From Brugia malayi (taxonomy: Eukaryota; Nematoda; Chromadorea; Rhabditida; Onchocercidae), in contig NW_025062479.1 in the NCBI RefSeq assembly GCF_000002995.4, positions 12,195,721 through 12,259,720 on the forward strand: DNA of 64,000 nt, written 5' to 3'. Under the pieces are notes generated by a model that was not told where the DNA came from, searched no databases, and saw nothing but the letters and a program-made list of their open reading frames with translations. Positions within the stretch are counted from its first letter, which is position 1, and every line of letters begins with the position of its first letter. A program made the position numbers and the translations under genes. Of this stretch, positions 13,575 to 26,800 are shown piece by piece.

Positions 13575-16500
13575 CTTAGCAAACACGATTACGAAAACAT
13601 TGCTTCTTTTGGAAAATAAATGTGCTTCGGCAGTAAAATTAGTGAAGATTTTGAAAAAGTTGAAAATTAGCGAGAAAATTGAATTCTTTTTTTAAAAAAT
13701 GATCGATTACAGACAGTTGAGTATGTTATAGAATGAAACTAAAAGGTGTTCTTCATTAAATTGAGTGTTCTTCAAATGTATTATTCATTAAATTGATTCG
13801 AACAGATTTTTGGCTAGTTGACAGAAGTTTAATGCGGTTTCGACACAGATCTCACCGATTAACAGATTAATACATGATGAAAGAATGATGACATCAACAT
13901 CGAAAGGATGTCTCCTTCTAAAAGAACAAGTGCAAAGGAATAGAAATCGTCTCGATCAACTTCATATAGCCATCTGTCTATTGCACGACATCATCCACTG
14001 TCGTCCTACGTTGTTGTGAGGAGATGGATTTTTATATATCAGTACTGGCTGATACTGGCTGGTTTGCAAAATCCAGTCGCTATTAGTATAACTGATAAGT
14101 CGAAGGTGCAATATTACTTGTGTTGTTTGTTGGGCTTTTCATTCTAGTCATCTACAATATTATATGCTATGCTAATAAAAATTAGTCGTCTGAATTTAAA
14201 CCACTGATTTCTCCTCATTACTAAGGTATTGACGGTAAGATGTTTTAGAACAAAAAGAAAAAAAAATGGAATTTCTTAAATTAGTATTTGATGCCGATAG
14301 CGGTATAGCAAATACTAATTATATAAAATTAGTATTCTATAATGACATAAAAAGCATGGGATTCGTTTAAAATCCAAGTAAAAGTTATGGTCAAAAAAAA
14401 AACAAAGTCATAGAGCCTCTAAATTAAGTGGCGTAATGTTGTTGGGCCAAAGAATTAAGTGTTTTTACTTTTATCACAAAATGTTTAAGATTTACCGCAG
14501 TCATAGATATTAAAAAGGAATATGAAAATATGAATAATTGTTTTCAAATTTAGTATTACAAAATTTGAATTTCGACAGTGTCATCATTATTTACAAATAT
14601 AAAAGATGTAGAATGGATATATATTAAAATTTGGCATAGAAACTCTTGAATTCTCTCCATATTTCATCATAAAAAATCTTGATGCACTGCTCTAGTTTTT
14701 TTTTTTTTAATCTATCGATCCATCCCATTTAGATTTCTCTTCAGTTATGGAGAAGTTTTCCCAACAAAATTATTTGATTGGTCTCCACGTTAAAATAACT
14801 ATAATTTGGTTGTTTTCTCTTGTGGATTGAGACCGTGTCACATTAACTTCACTGATGCTGGAAATTAAAAAAGAAATAAAAAAGGACTTTAACAGTTTCT
14901 AAGCACAAAAGACTGGATTTTGTATTTCGTTAGCGAAGAACTTCCTCACTCAGTGAATTACCAGTAATTTCATTGAAATTATCAAAGCAATCCTTTTGAG
15001 TCCAGTTACAATAAGTGGCTCATAAGTTGTACAGGCTTAAATGATCCAAAGTACTGGTATCTTAATATTTGACTGTCGCGGCACTCTGACAGAATAATTT
15101 TAGAGGAAATCAAATTTATTTAAATACCTATCTACTTATGAAAACAACAGCAAACATGACGAGCTTATATCGCCATTCGACTCATAACTGGGAATATATC
15201 TCTGAAATTTAATTAAGTAAACTACTGACAACATGGCACTTTCATGCAATTTTTATTTTAGATAAAATAAGCAACAACGAAAATGGCAAACATGTAAATT
15301 CTCTTTGATTATTGGATCATTTCTTGCACAAATGAAAATTCGTCATCATAACTTTTATATAAAGAGAAATTTGTTTCATATGTTATAAACATGACGTCTT
15401 CAATCTGGTAAAAGATAAAAAGTCATCAAATTACAAGGAAAAGGAAGACATAACAATTATTCATGATAGCCCAAAATGAAGAAGAGTTAAGAAAATGATG
15501 CAGGTTTAAACTACATGATCTAAGATTGGACTTTGAAAAGCTAAGAGAGAAGAAGGAGAGAAAAGCGAGGCAGGACAAATTCATTGACATAAGCAATCAG
15601 CGATACCAAACACGTCCCAAAGTTTAATTCTGAGGCGAATTACAAGAAAAAACTAAGTTATGGCGAAAGCAATGACTGAACTAAAATTTGATTTGAGAAT
15701 GGTGAGGAACAGTGTGCAAATATGAGAAGTTATATTCCCGGAAGTTTTAGACAAATGGTGTACGGTCCTATGCCTGCATCAGAGTAGTGAGACCGAGAAT
15801 TTATAATTAGTGAAATGAAGTAATCTAACTACTCATTTCGTGGTTTTTTTGCAGGCGCCATATAATCATATCACCATCAAGAGATGCAACTACTCAGATC
15901 AGACAGTGCTGGCTGCTTGCCAGAGCGATTTCTGCATTGTAACGACAATTGTACGGTTGAGAATAGAACAATTCGATAGTTAGTTTAGCATCAATAAATT
16001 TAAGATCAAGCAGCTGTTGCTTACAACAACAAAATGAGAAATGATAAGGATGTCAAGAAGAATAAATTACTGTGAAGCGCTTTCACATCGATTTGATGTT
16101 GTTGCATAGCAGATTAAATAAACTTATCGCAACAATGATCATTTCGTTCTCTAATGCTTATAGAAGCAAACAATCGATGTAGTTAATTGAGAATTGCGCA
16201 AAAAAATTTGCATAAGTGATGATTTCTGAATGAATGAGAGACCTCTGTGTAAAGCCTGATACACGATTTAAAACGGAACCTAAATAGGCTACACAAAATT
16301 TTCCTAATCTATAATCTCAATCTCCCTCACTCTCTTCCATCTCCTTAACTCGCTACTTAATACTTTTTTATTTCAATTGGTATGGCCAAATGAAAAGTCT
16401 AATCAAACCTATATATCTAGCAAAGCCAATAAATGATCTTATTCCATTTCAATGAATACGAAATAACTATCTGATTTAGGAAAGTAGTAGATAGTGTAGT

Positions 16501-17915
16501 GGAAATTAAGTAAGGCAAGAATGAGGTAATATTCTTTATTCAGCAAAAATTTATTCTTGGATCCTGTTAAGACTTGAGACAGTGAAACCATTAGGCCTGC
16601 TATTAAAAATGTTGTTTTTGATATGGGCTTCAAAAATGCCAAATCCGCATGCGCAACATCAGTATGAGCTTGTGTATCACATCGTTGTTCTAATCATCAC
16701 TAGTTTCTAGACTCCTCATTAGGAGTAAGTACAATCAGACATTGTCATAAAGTTGAATTTATAATAAGTATCGATTTTATTGAGATCTAGAGACATCGCC
16801 AACACAACTAATCCAGGTCCCATCACTGCGGTCGCATTCCGCAGCTGTAAAATTATTTCAAAATTATGGTCTGATTACACTTGCAATGGTTTACTTCAGT
16901 TCAACCTAACCGCTACTTCATCTCAACAGACATTTGCGTCATCATGACTCACATTGGAACGATGTATTAATGCTTAAATTTTATTGAGAAAAGAAGCGAG
17001 AAGAAACAAACAAATAGATGAGATATCAGATCCAAAAGAATTATGCACCGTACAATTTGGAAAACGTAATCCTCAATAAATAATGAAAAAAAAAAATTAC
17101 TTTTATTTCTCCGTCCTTTGATATGTTTGCTTAACAAGGTAAGGCACAAGATTTTGAACGATTAGAATGCATGTAAATAATCAGAAGCAGTACTGTATTG
17201 AAATATTTCCACTTCAAAATTGTTTAACAGGCCGGGAAGATAAATATTATGGTTGAAAAAGATGCATAAAATTGTAAATTATGTTTTGTTTAATTTTCGT
17301 TTAAATTAGAATGGAATAGTTTGGCACTTACAGTTTCAGCACACTGTTGAATCACTTGCTGATCTTTAAAGTCTTCAGTGGAACCAAACTAAACAATTGT
17401 AGTGGAAAGGATAAATAAGATCTCAATTAAAAGTGCATCAGAAAAAATTTTTTGTAGAAGAAGAGATGCTGGAGATGGTTCTATTTTAGATAGTTGAAAT
17501 AAGGAAGTAGTTGGTGCTGATGAAGAAAAAAACAGCAATAAAAATAGCATTAGCTAAACATTAACCATGTTACATACTGTCAGAAAAAACTAAGGAATTT
17601 CGACAGTTGTGACCTGTTTATTATTTAAAAGATTAAATATTTGGACTTGTCTAAGAGCAGTCCAACTTGTTGAATCTAGCTTGACCTGATTCTAACTACA
17701 GGTCATTCGTTATACAAATAAAAGAGCAAGAAAGCAGATAGTAGGAAATACTTTGAAAATCATGAAACTAACAAACTGGAAATTGAAAAAGAAAAAAAGA
17801 TCGTTTAGGTTACACTCATTGTAATCCTCCCGTAAGCCTCCCAATTCATCATTTCTTGGTTTTCAATTTTGAGTTTCTCTTAGCAAACACTTTGTTTTCA
17901 TTTTTGTAGGTTTAA

Positions 17916-17938
17916 AGAGAGAGAGAGAGAGAGAGAGA
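17916..17938. repeat. (AG)n microsatellite
   Basis: About 23 bases of perfect AG repeat in non-coding DNA. Confidence 0.95.
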
Positions 17939-20900
17939 TCTAAAGATGCAAATCTTCATTCACCCTAAAATTATTTTTAATTTCATATTTTTAAAGTAAT
18001 TAAGAAGAAAATTATATGATTTAATGTAACTTTAATTAAATGAATTTGCATAAATGCTGTGAATATATATTTAACTATAATTAACTGGAAGCTGTCTTTC
18101 AGACTTCGAAAAGCTGTAAGGTTATTTTGTCCAAGCCGATAATTTGAGGATTTTCTTAACACATCTTCCCTGAATTTCTACTTTATCAAGAAACTGATCA
18201 AAAACATTACACTATGCTATATCGAAGTAATTCTGGTCAAAATTTTGTTCGTGATCAATATTTTATAACGAACGGTTTAATTGTTTTTTTTTCTTTTTTG
18301 AACGAAAACATGTAAATATGCCATGTCGTAATGATGAAATTCAGCTGGAAAAAAGTTTAACAGTGTTGGAGAATGTTGCACCGAATCACTTAAGTTTCAT
18401 CATTTGACCCATCTTGCTAAAAACGGTTTAATCTTTAAGAAAAGCGTTTTCCAAAATACACCACCAGCGACTCGAAATGTATTTATTTCCTTATTGTTAC
18501 AGTTTCCCGTTATTACTTGCAGAACTTTGTGCGGCATCTGCAGGTGGACGCAGTTTTCGTATATCCCATAATGCATGCACTACTTCGACTGCCACTATCA
18601 TAATGATAATATCGTTTGCCGCTATCATAACAGAATATTGTTTGAACAGTGACCGTCACTCAGAGCAATCCAGAAATCTATCACATATGTGTCTTTCTCC
18701 CTGTTCCATCACAAGACACTTCATAGTATCAAATATTTCCCGGTGACAACCTTTCCAAGTTGAATTTTGTTTAAATATCCTTGCAGTGGAAAATGCAAAG
18801 AAAAAGCGACTGACATGCAGACATTTTCAGATGACTAGGCAGATGTACGAAGTGGAAGTACTGATCAATAATGAAAAGAGAAATCCCGGAGTATATCAAT
18901 CCTTGCTCTTTACATCTAGTGCTTTGGTTTACGTGTTCCCGACACTATGACCTTTGCAAAAAAGGTTGATCTGTCCACAACTGCGATAATTTGAAGGGGA
19001 AACATTGGGAACACAAAGGTACCATCATCTCCGGCAACGGTCAAAAGAAACACATCACTTCGATGGCACTCCACTGTCTCTCTTCTTTTTTCTGCCCTGT
19101 CCATCTTCTGCAAATTCTGCCACAGTAATCATCGCATTTTCCCTGCACTCTTTTTCTTCATCTCATTTCATTTGTCGGAAATTGTTTTGCCTTGCACCCC
19201 TCCGAGATTACTTTTTACAAATTGGTCGGATCATTCCGGCACTGATAGGCATGACTCTTTTCTTCCTTGCTCCTACCTTTCTTATTAGCAAATTTCCATA
19301 TCTGTCAATCGATTATGTGATACCGCTATTCCACCATATACATATATATATATATATCATGCATACTTACTGTGTATATGCTCATATTTACCAACACGTT
19401 CGGTGAACGCTTCCTTCCCGAATTGTTGTAGGAAAAGTCTGGAAGAACGTCGTGATGTTGTTTTTACTGCAGTTCTCATTTTCGACGTATTCTCTCCTTC
19501 CTGCAACAATTTCTGGTGGATTCGCAAGTGATTCTTTAGTTCTGCGACATAATTCGATGAATGGTTGAGGTATTTGATTCTATCTCATTACAAACGTTAC
19601 AAACGTCCTCACTTCCTGTCGCTTTCGTCTACTGTACGGACCACTCAGTAAAGTGATACCTTGAGCAGGTATTTAGGTAGTGATGTCACTCAACAGGGCA
19701 TCACTACGCTCATAACCAAGCAACACCTGTGCTGCTATCACGTGAGGCTATGATCTGTTTGGAAATGGTGTTGATTGATATTTGCAGTGATTTAGCTCTT
19801 ATTTTCGATTTGTTTATATATTATGTGGAACATGTAATACGACGGATCGATCCCTATGCACTGATAGTCGGTATCACTCACAATATTTGGGCGAGACTGC
19901 TCTTGAGATGAAATCTCATCCTGGTGTCAACGTGAAAAAACTTCCTCCCACATATGAATCAACAATTAGGGACGGGATTTAACGTCACCATTTGTTGAAA
20001 TGCGTTGAGTTGTTTGTGTTCGATGGCGTCATGCCTGCATGTAAGTTGGTGTGGCAATGTGTTGCATCATTTTTGTAGGACAGCAATTATGTGGGCTTTA
20101 ATTGGGAACTTTGTTTCGAGTTTCAACAGAAAACTAATAAACCTGGCTAACCGAATAGTAGACTGAATATTGGCATCAAGTTGCATATCGACTGGTACTA
20201 CAGCTTTTCCTCTCATCTGATCCAAGCTGAGAAAGCTTTCATTTTCTTCTTGGGCTTAGAGTGGGTTTGTTCTCAAACTATTAGAAAGACAGAATTTTGT
20301 CTCGGTTGTGACATGTAACCGTGAAGGATTTTTATTCTATGACTTTTCTCACCTACTGATTTTAGAATTGTTTTTAGACCATAAAATAATTCTTGGCAAG
20401 CCTCATATCAGTTTGAAATTAATCAAAAATGTTGGAAATGTAATCAACTGATGATTGTCTCAGTCTCTCTTCATAGGATAATTTTCTGCCTGCCTTCTAC
20501 TTCCTTTCCCTCTCTTCCTTCCACCTTTCGCATTTCTTTATCGCATTTTTTGTTGAGAGCAGTTGTCGATGTATGCGAACAAATTTCAAATCATTTTGGT
20601 GTGTTCGTTTGGGAATGGTTTGACCTTCTCGAATATCAAACCGCGATGATTTCAATGATAAATTTTTGTCTAATTTGAATGCAGCTTTGTTTGGTTACTG
20701 GATTTGTAGCTAAGACCCTATGCTATAAACTATCCATCTCTTCACAATTGTCCTTGACTCGTAATAAACATAAAATCCGATGCAGATCATCCATTTTTCA
20801 CCATCCATTTTATTGCACAAAGAATGCTACTGCCAGTTGTGCTACTTTACCATGCGTATGGTTTCATTTCAGGACTGACCCATGTCTTTGTTCAATCTGA

Positions 20901-22480
20901 TTTATAATCAACAAACATTGAGTTTCTCCTGAGGAATAATGATGTATTATTTTTCAAATTTCTGTTTTACGCCGGATTTTTCATCGAATTAAATCTTATT
21001 CCCCGAATATCTAACATATTTTTATCGCATGTCATTTGTTTTGACTTTTTTTTCTGGACACGATTGAATGTTTGATATTTGTTTATTTGCCCTTTTCTTG
21101 AAGTAAATTGTGAAATAGCGGACGTACTGTTTTCGTACGTAGCACATCTGCTTTGTTCGTCAAAAACTGCTCATCAACTCAATCTCTTCGTTGGAGTTCC
21201 ATTACCGTTTTCCTAGTAATTTCTTGTTTCCCGGTTTTTTTTTTATCCATCAGGTGCACCGTAACGGCTTGATTAAAAATATTGCATAACATGCAAAAAA
21301 CATGCACGAAAGTTCTATCAAGTGTGTGTGTTAGAAGTAAATAGTTTTATGATTGAAACCAAAAAGAAATTGGATGTCTGTAACGAAAATATTTTCGGAA
21401 TAACTCTGTTGTAGTTAAAAAATAACTGCGCTTTTATCAATTTGAGGACGCCAGAATATGGCTGCTTTTGATTAATTGTCATTTTGCACTGTAGCAAACA
21501 CACTGAATCGTTTTCATTTGGTCATTTTATTTATTTATATTTATGATCGGAGGCCATAAATAAGTTTTCTTGAATGAATTGGAACGTCTGTATGTATATG
21601 AATCTTCATTGCTTCCAACATTCATTGTGTCGATTTCGACTTCACACTGCTCTCTCTTGTGACACTGTGAGCCATTGGTTTTTCACAACTCTATTAACAG
21701 TAAAAATGTAAAGATTCATTTGTGCAATGATGAAAGGAACAAGACAAATAGCCTGTCAGATTTCAAAGTTACTGGAGAATTCAATTCGATAAAAAAATGG
21801 GTGATGGAAAAATTCATTGCATGTCAGCGGAAGAGAAATTCTTGCTTTCAGTCAAATATTGATAAATAATGACTCAGATTTGTTATCATCTGAAATGACT
21901 CTAGGATTGGCATTTTTTTCTTTACATATTGTACTTTTTCCTTACATTAATAAAACAACTTGGAAAAAGAGCAAATTTAAGGTGCTAGAACAACACCCCC
22001 TTCCTTATTTCTGTTGTAGTCGAAGAAATATGTTTATATATAATTTTTTTCATGCTTTAAATTCACTCTTATCTTTCTCTTCCTAACTTTTTCCAGAAAT
22101 TTATTTGAGTCAAACCACAGCTGCTTAGTTTCTAGAAAGAAGTTTTTTTATTGTTCAAATTGCTGATTTGAACATAATATTTTCAATAAATACAATTTTT
22201 TCGACATCTCTGTACTTTTTTTTTCCTTCTGTTTCACAGGGAGTGATGGTTTTCAAGTCCTAAGTTTTAATTTTACTGATGATTTAATGCTAAAATAACG
22301 CTCATCTCCGACTTTTGCATTTTCTTTAATACTTTTGAAACAACTGAAAGCACAAATAGAGTTAAAGGGGAGAAACATGTTTATATGGTTGCAACGCTTT
22401 TGCTTTATTTCAAACCATCAAATTTGTGTTTTATTTTCTTTAATCATTCATTATATATATTAAATACCTTTATATATACA

Positions 22481-22510
22481 TAGATAGATAGATAGATAGG
22501 TAGATATAGA
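22481..22510. repeat. (TAGA)n microsatellite
   Basis: Tetranucleotide TAGA repeat with an interruption (TAGG) near its end, in AT-rich non-coding DNA. Confidence 0.9.
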
Positions 22511-23818
22511 TATACATCGTTCTGTCATATGGGTTATCTAAATATATATTTCTCAATACTTGAGATTGAAATATTTCAGTTTTTTCGTTTATAGATGTAT
22601 ATGAGGTAGTAAGACACATTTTTGACTTAGAATTGTTCGTTTTCATAGAAGTGAGGTAAATGTAGTTCTTAGAAAGAGAACTAATAAAGAAGGAAGGATT
22701 TGGGGAATCAGATTTGTGGTGCGAGCTAGTGTTGGAAAAAGAATTTTTCAAGGATGAGTTTTCTTGATCCTATGTTACCTCTCTTTTTCTGATTTAGGTA
22801 TCTGACGTATATTTCAGAAATCATATCCTAGGAAGATTGTCAAGTAATTCTTGCTTACTTACTTTTACTTTTGATCTGCATTCTTTACGTTGTATATCTC
22901 TTTTCTCCTGTATATTTACCAAACACAATATTTCACTTCTGTCCATTTACCACGATAAAGTGCTGAATCTAGCAATTGATAATGAGTATATGCATAGGAT
23001 TTCACTTTATACGTTTTAAAGGTCTTTTGAGGACACGTATATTCGCCAGAACTTTTTCGCGTTTCTGGAGTCATTCATGACAATATTTTGGCTACGTAAT
23101 ATTAAAAAAAAAATTTATTATGTCATGGGATATTTTTTTCTGATTGGCTCGGTTTTATTAAGTTGTTTTACTTCATTGGATTTTGCGTTTCCTCTCTCTA
23201 GTCTGGATTCTGGTGATCCTATAACTGGGTGATCAAAATTTTTTTTACTATTCGTAAAATGCATTACGACAGTGTGAATTGCTGTTGATTTTTTAAAGTC
23301 TTATATTTACTAGACGTTTATTTATTAGATGTAATACTCTAACGACAAATATTCTTTATGCTATTATCCACTGCATTTTAAATGAATTTGTTGTTCTGCG
23401 ACGATTCTAAACTTCAATCAAGTTTTAGATAGCATAGACCAGAGATGAGCATTCCTTCTCTTTCTTAGAGCATAAAAAAGTAGTAAGGCGACAAAGTGAA
23501 CTTGTAGAAAGTAGCTCAACTTTCTAAAGTTGATTACTCATATTTGTCAAAAGCTCCATGAACACCAATCATTACCGATTTAACGGTTCGGGTTTTCGAG
23601 TTAGAATCGCTAAGATAGCAAATCGTTTATTTCTAAGTCCAAATCATTAGTGGAATATGTGAAACGTACACACGCGTAACATCTGCGACGAACTAACCAT
23701 TGCAGTTAAACAAAATGTTTGCAAGTTATTCAAACTATTAAAGCAAATGAAAATTTTAAAGAACGATTGCGGCGCTGAATAAAATAGTAGTTGGTAATAA
23801 ATTTCAACAAGCTCAGCA

Positions 23819-26800
23819 ATGCGTTCCCAGAAACAAGTACGCCGTGTTGGAAAAGTACGCTCATTGAAAAATGCTGCTGCCGGAAAATGGAAAATATATC
23901 GAAAATGTCTGGAAGCCAGAAAAGCATGGTTGGTTATAATACAGCGAATATTTTTGTGTTTTCATATTTCAAGTCTGGAATTAAATTTTGTCTCACCTTG
24001 AAAATCTATGTAATTAATAAGATGGAAGTTCATAGTTGATTTTTAGCAGTTAGGAATAAACTATTTTATGCTTGTATTTCAGGCAAAACAATGCAATTCT
24101 CACAGGACATCACCATTCCAGGTAATCTTTTTATGCTTGCAATAATTTTCTGCAGATGATTTTTCTTTAACTGTGCTCGGTTCAATATATTCATAATTCC
24201 TAGGAAATGATAAGCTGATATCTAAACTATTATATTTACATTCACAGTAATTTTTGTTTATGAAGCAATTAAAGTAGAACTTTTTTTTTTTTTTTTTTTT
24301 TTTTGTCGGAATAGCATTATTTTAAACAAATATCTCCTGCAGCTTGAACAGTTATCCTCGTTGCACGATATATCTGTGAACATACAATCTATGTCTGTTA
24401 TTTTTTCCACACACAATTCTTTTCTTGTCCATCTTTTTAAAATAACACGAAACAGAATTTATTAAGTCATGTACTGATACATTAGTATTTGCAGCAATAC
24501 ACTTGTTCCACCAAAACCAACACGCCGAAGAATGAAGGAACCAAAGCAGGTACCCTAACCCTTATATAGCTTGAGGCTCATAAATTTAAAATATATGACA
24601 CCATGTATTATCAACAATACTGATATGTATTTACGATAGTAGGTTTTATTTAGCATTTCAAAATATTCGGTAATTTCATTTTTTTTTTTCTATAAATGTG
24701 AGGATACATACAATATCAAGTTCTTAACCATTATTAGATAGATACATTCTCTGTGTTGTAGCGATCTGCGGAAGAACTGGCAGAAAGGCAACGTTTGCGA
24801 GAGCAAAGGCATCTGGAAAAGAAATTAGCAAAACAGAGAGCGTCAACTTCGACACTTCCAGAGACCAGAAAAAAAAAGGTGAAGTTTACTCTTTATACTT
24901 TGTTCTGGAAGGTATTCACGTAGAAAAGGGGTCTGGAAAAAAAATTGGAATTGTTTGGAACTAATGTTTAGACAGATGAAGAAGGAAGAAGGAAATGTCT
25001 CCATAAAAAACAACTTTTTTTTCTTCTCTTTTGTGAACAAATTTCCATCATATTGTAAATTAGCCAACTTAGTGATGTAAAATCTTACACCCTCTTTCGG
25101 TAATTTCAGATATTTCTTCCTCTTGATGCATTGTTTGAAAAATGATTATTCAGATTGATAATATTAAGTATTAAGCAAATGATTATTCAAGTTGATAATA
25201 TGGTTGAAAGTATTAAGTGATTTCCGGGTAATCGAATTAAAATGAAAACCCATCAAACTGCATTGTCGTGAATATTGGGAATGAATGTTACTGTATAAGC
25301 CTGTTTTTATATTCTTTTTTGATCGTTTCTGAAGTAGCTAAATTGTAAGTATATTGTATTATAATCCATGCTTTTATGCTTTTGTTGGTGCAACAGTATG
25401 ATCAACGAAACATTCATGCAGAATTATAGCTGTTGCGATTGTAGCATTTACATATTCATCCACGTATTTTATAGCAGTTGCGGTTAAGCCAATACAAAGT
25501 TCAAGAAATGTCCATTAAACCGCTGCCTTTTATAATACTTACTGGATCAACATTTTCTTTTGAATATATTTATTTTGCAGCAGTTAAAGTCAAATTTATT
25601 ATAACTATATTCCGAACTACTATTCTCGCATATCTTTCCTTGCTTAACATCACCCGTGCTACTTCTCTGCATTAAACCGTGTTCGAAATTCTTATTTGTT
25701 ATTTGTCTCTCATTACTATTATCTTTTTTACTCTTTGGATTCCTGTGTGGCTGGTCAATTGTATTGTAAGGTTTTTTTTTGCTGTAAGTTCACTAAGCCT
25801 GTAGTTTGATCTTTGATGAAAAGCATTCTCGGAGAATTTGCTCCAAGGTTCGTGAAATTTTAGCGGTCCCACACACACTACTTTTACTTATGTCTGGAGT
25901 GGTTTTTGATTTTACTTTTCATTTCTTCATACTTCACTTTTCAGGAGGAGGTTTTCGTCATTTCTCATAAGCTTTCATTGTTAAAGATGATTTGTTTGCT
26001 ACTTGAAATATCAGCTACAAAAAAGCCGAAATTTACAAGTATAGCTGGAGCTAGTTATATAGTGTAATTCTATTGTTTTATTAAGCTTCCAATCTTTTCA
26101 GAAGCTGGAAGAAGGATTTGGCAATGGTTCACCGAAAAAAGCATCAGCTGGGCACAAAACTACTACAAAAACGACTAAAATTAAAAATTCGATGATGAAA
26201 GATACAACGAAAGCAAAGCGTTTAATGGTATTTCGTGAATTATCACAACGCTTGTTTACTATTCTCCAAATACATAAAAGCAACCTGCTTGTTATTCCAC
26301 TAATGAATATTTTCAAATCCTTTCTTAGAATGAACAAGTGCAGCGTGCAGTAAATATGGTAGAGCAAGAGATAGCTGCAATAAAATTAAACAAACTGAAA
26401 GCGATGAAAGTACCGAAGTTACGAACTGAATCAATACCAAAGCGACAATATCTGATGTCGACCCAAGAGCAGGAAATAAACCAATCGTCATCCCCAACAA
26501 AGCTAGAACAAAAAGAATTGGTGCAGTCAAAAAAGGTAGTATTCAATCGCTTAAGAACAGAGAAATTTGTCACTTGAGGACAGTAAATCCTCGTATCATT
26601 TCTATCATGCAGAATGCTCACAGTGGGGTAGGAAAATTGGAGCTTCGAGGTAATACGATTGTCCAGGATATTTCTTGTTATTTTTTTTTACTTTTCATTA
26701 GAAAGGAATTTTTAATGGGCAAGTTAATCCTAGTTTAGGATACTACTTCTAGTAATGCAAAACGAATGAATCTACTAAACGAAATATGGAATACTTTTAT

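Larger units (their letters stand above)
9927..23818. other. 14-kb stretch with no recognised gene
   Basis: I found no exon series here. The stretch holds an (AT)n tract at 13541-13572, a (GA)n tract at 17916-17938, a (TAGA)n tract at 22481-22510, two related hairpin elements at 13393-13527 and several poly-T runs. Pyrimidine-rich DNA at 18480-19400 gives a long open frame without homology or splice partners. It could hold distal regulatory DNA or non-coding RNA genes that I cannot see. Confidence 0.5.

Noticed and set aside
18477..18746. 89-codon plus-strand open frame
   Set aside because: No recognisable domain and no exon context; likely chance in a less AT-rich stretch.
19005..19406. 133-codon plus-strand open frame
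   Set aside because: Ser/Phe/Ile-rich translation from pyrimidine-rich DNA that includes an ATATAT run; no homology, leader or splice partners.
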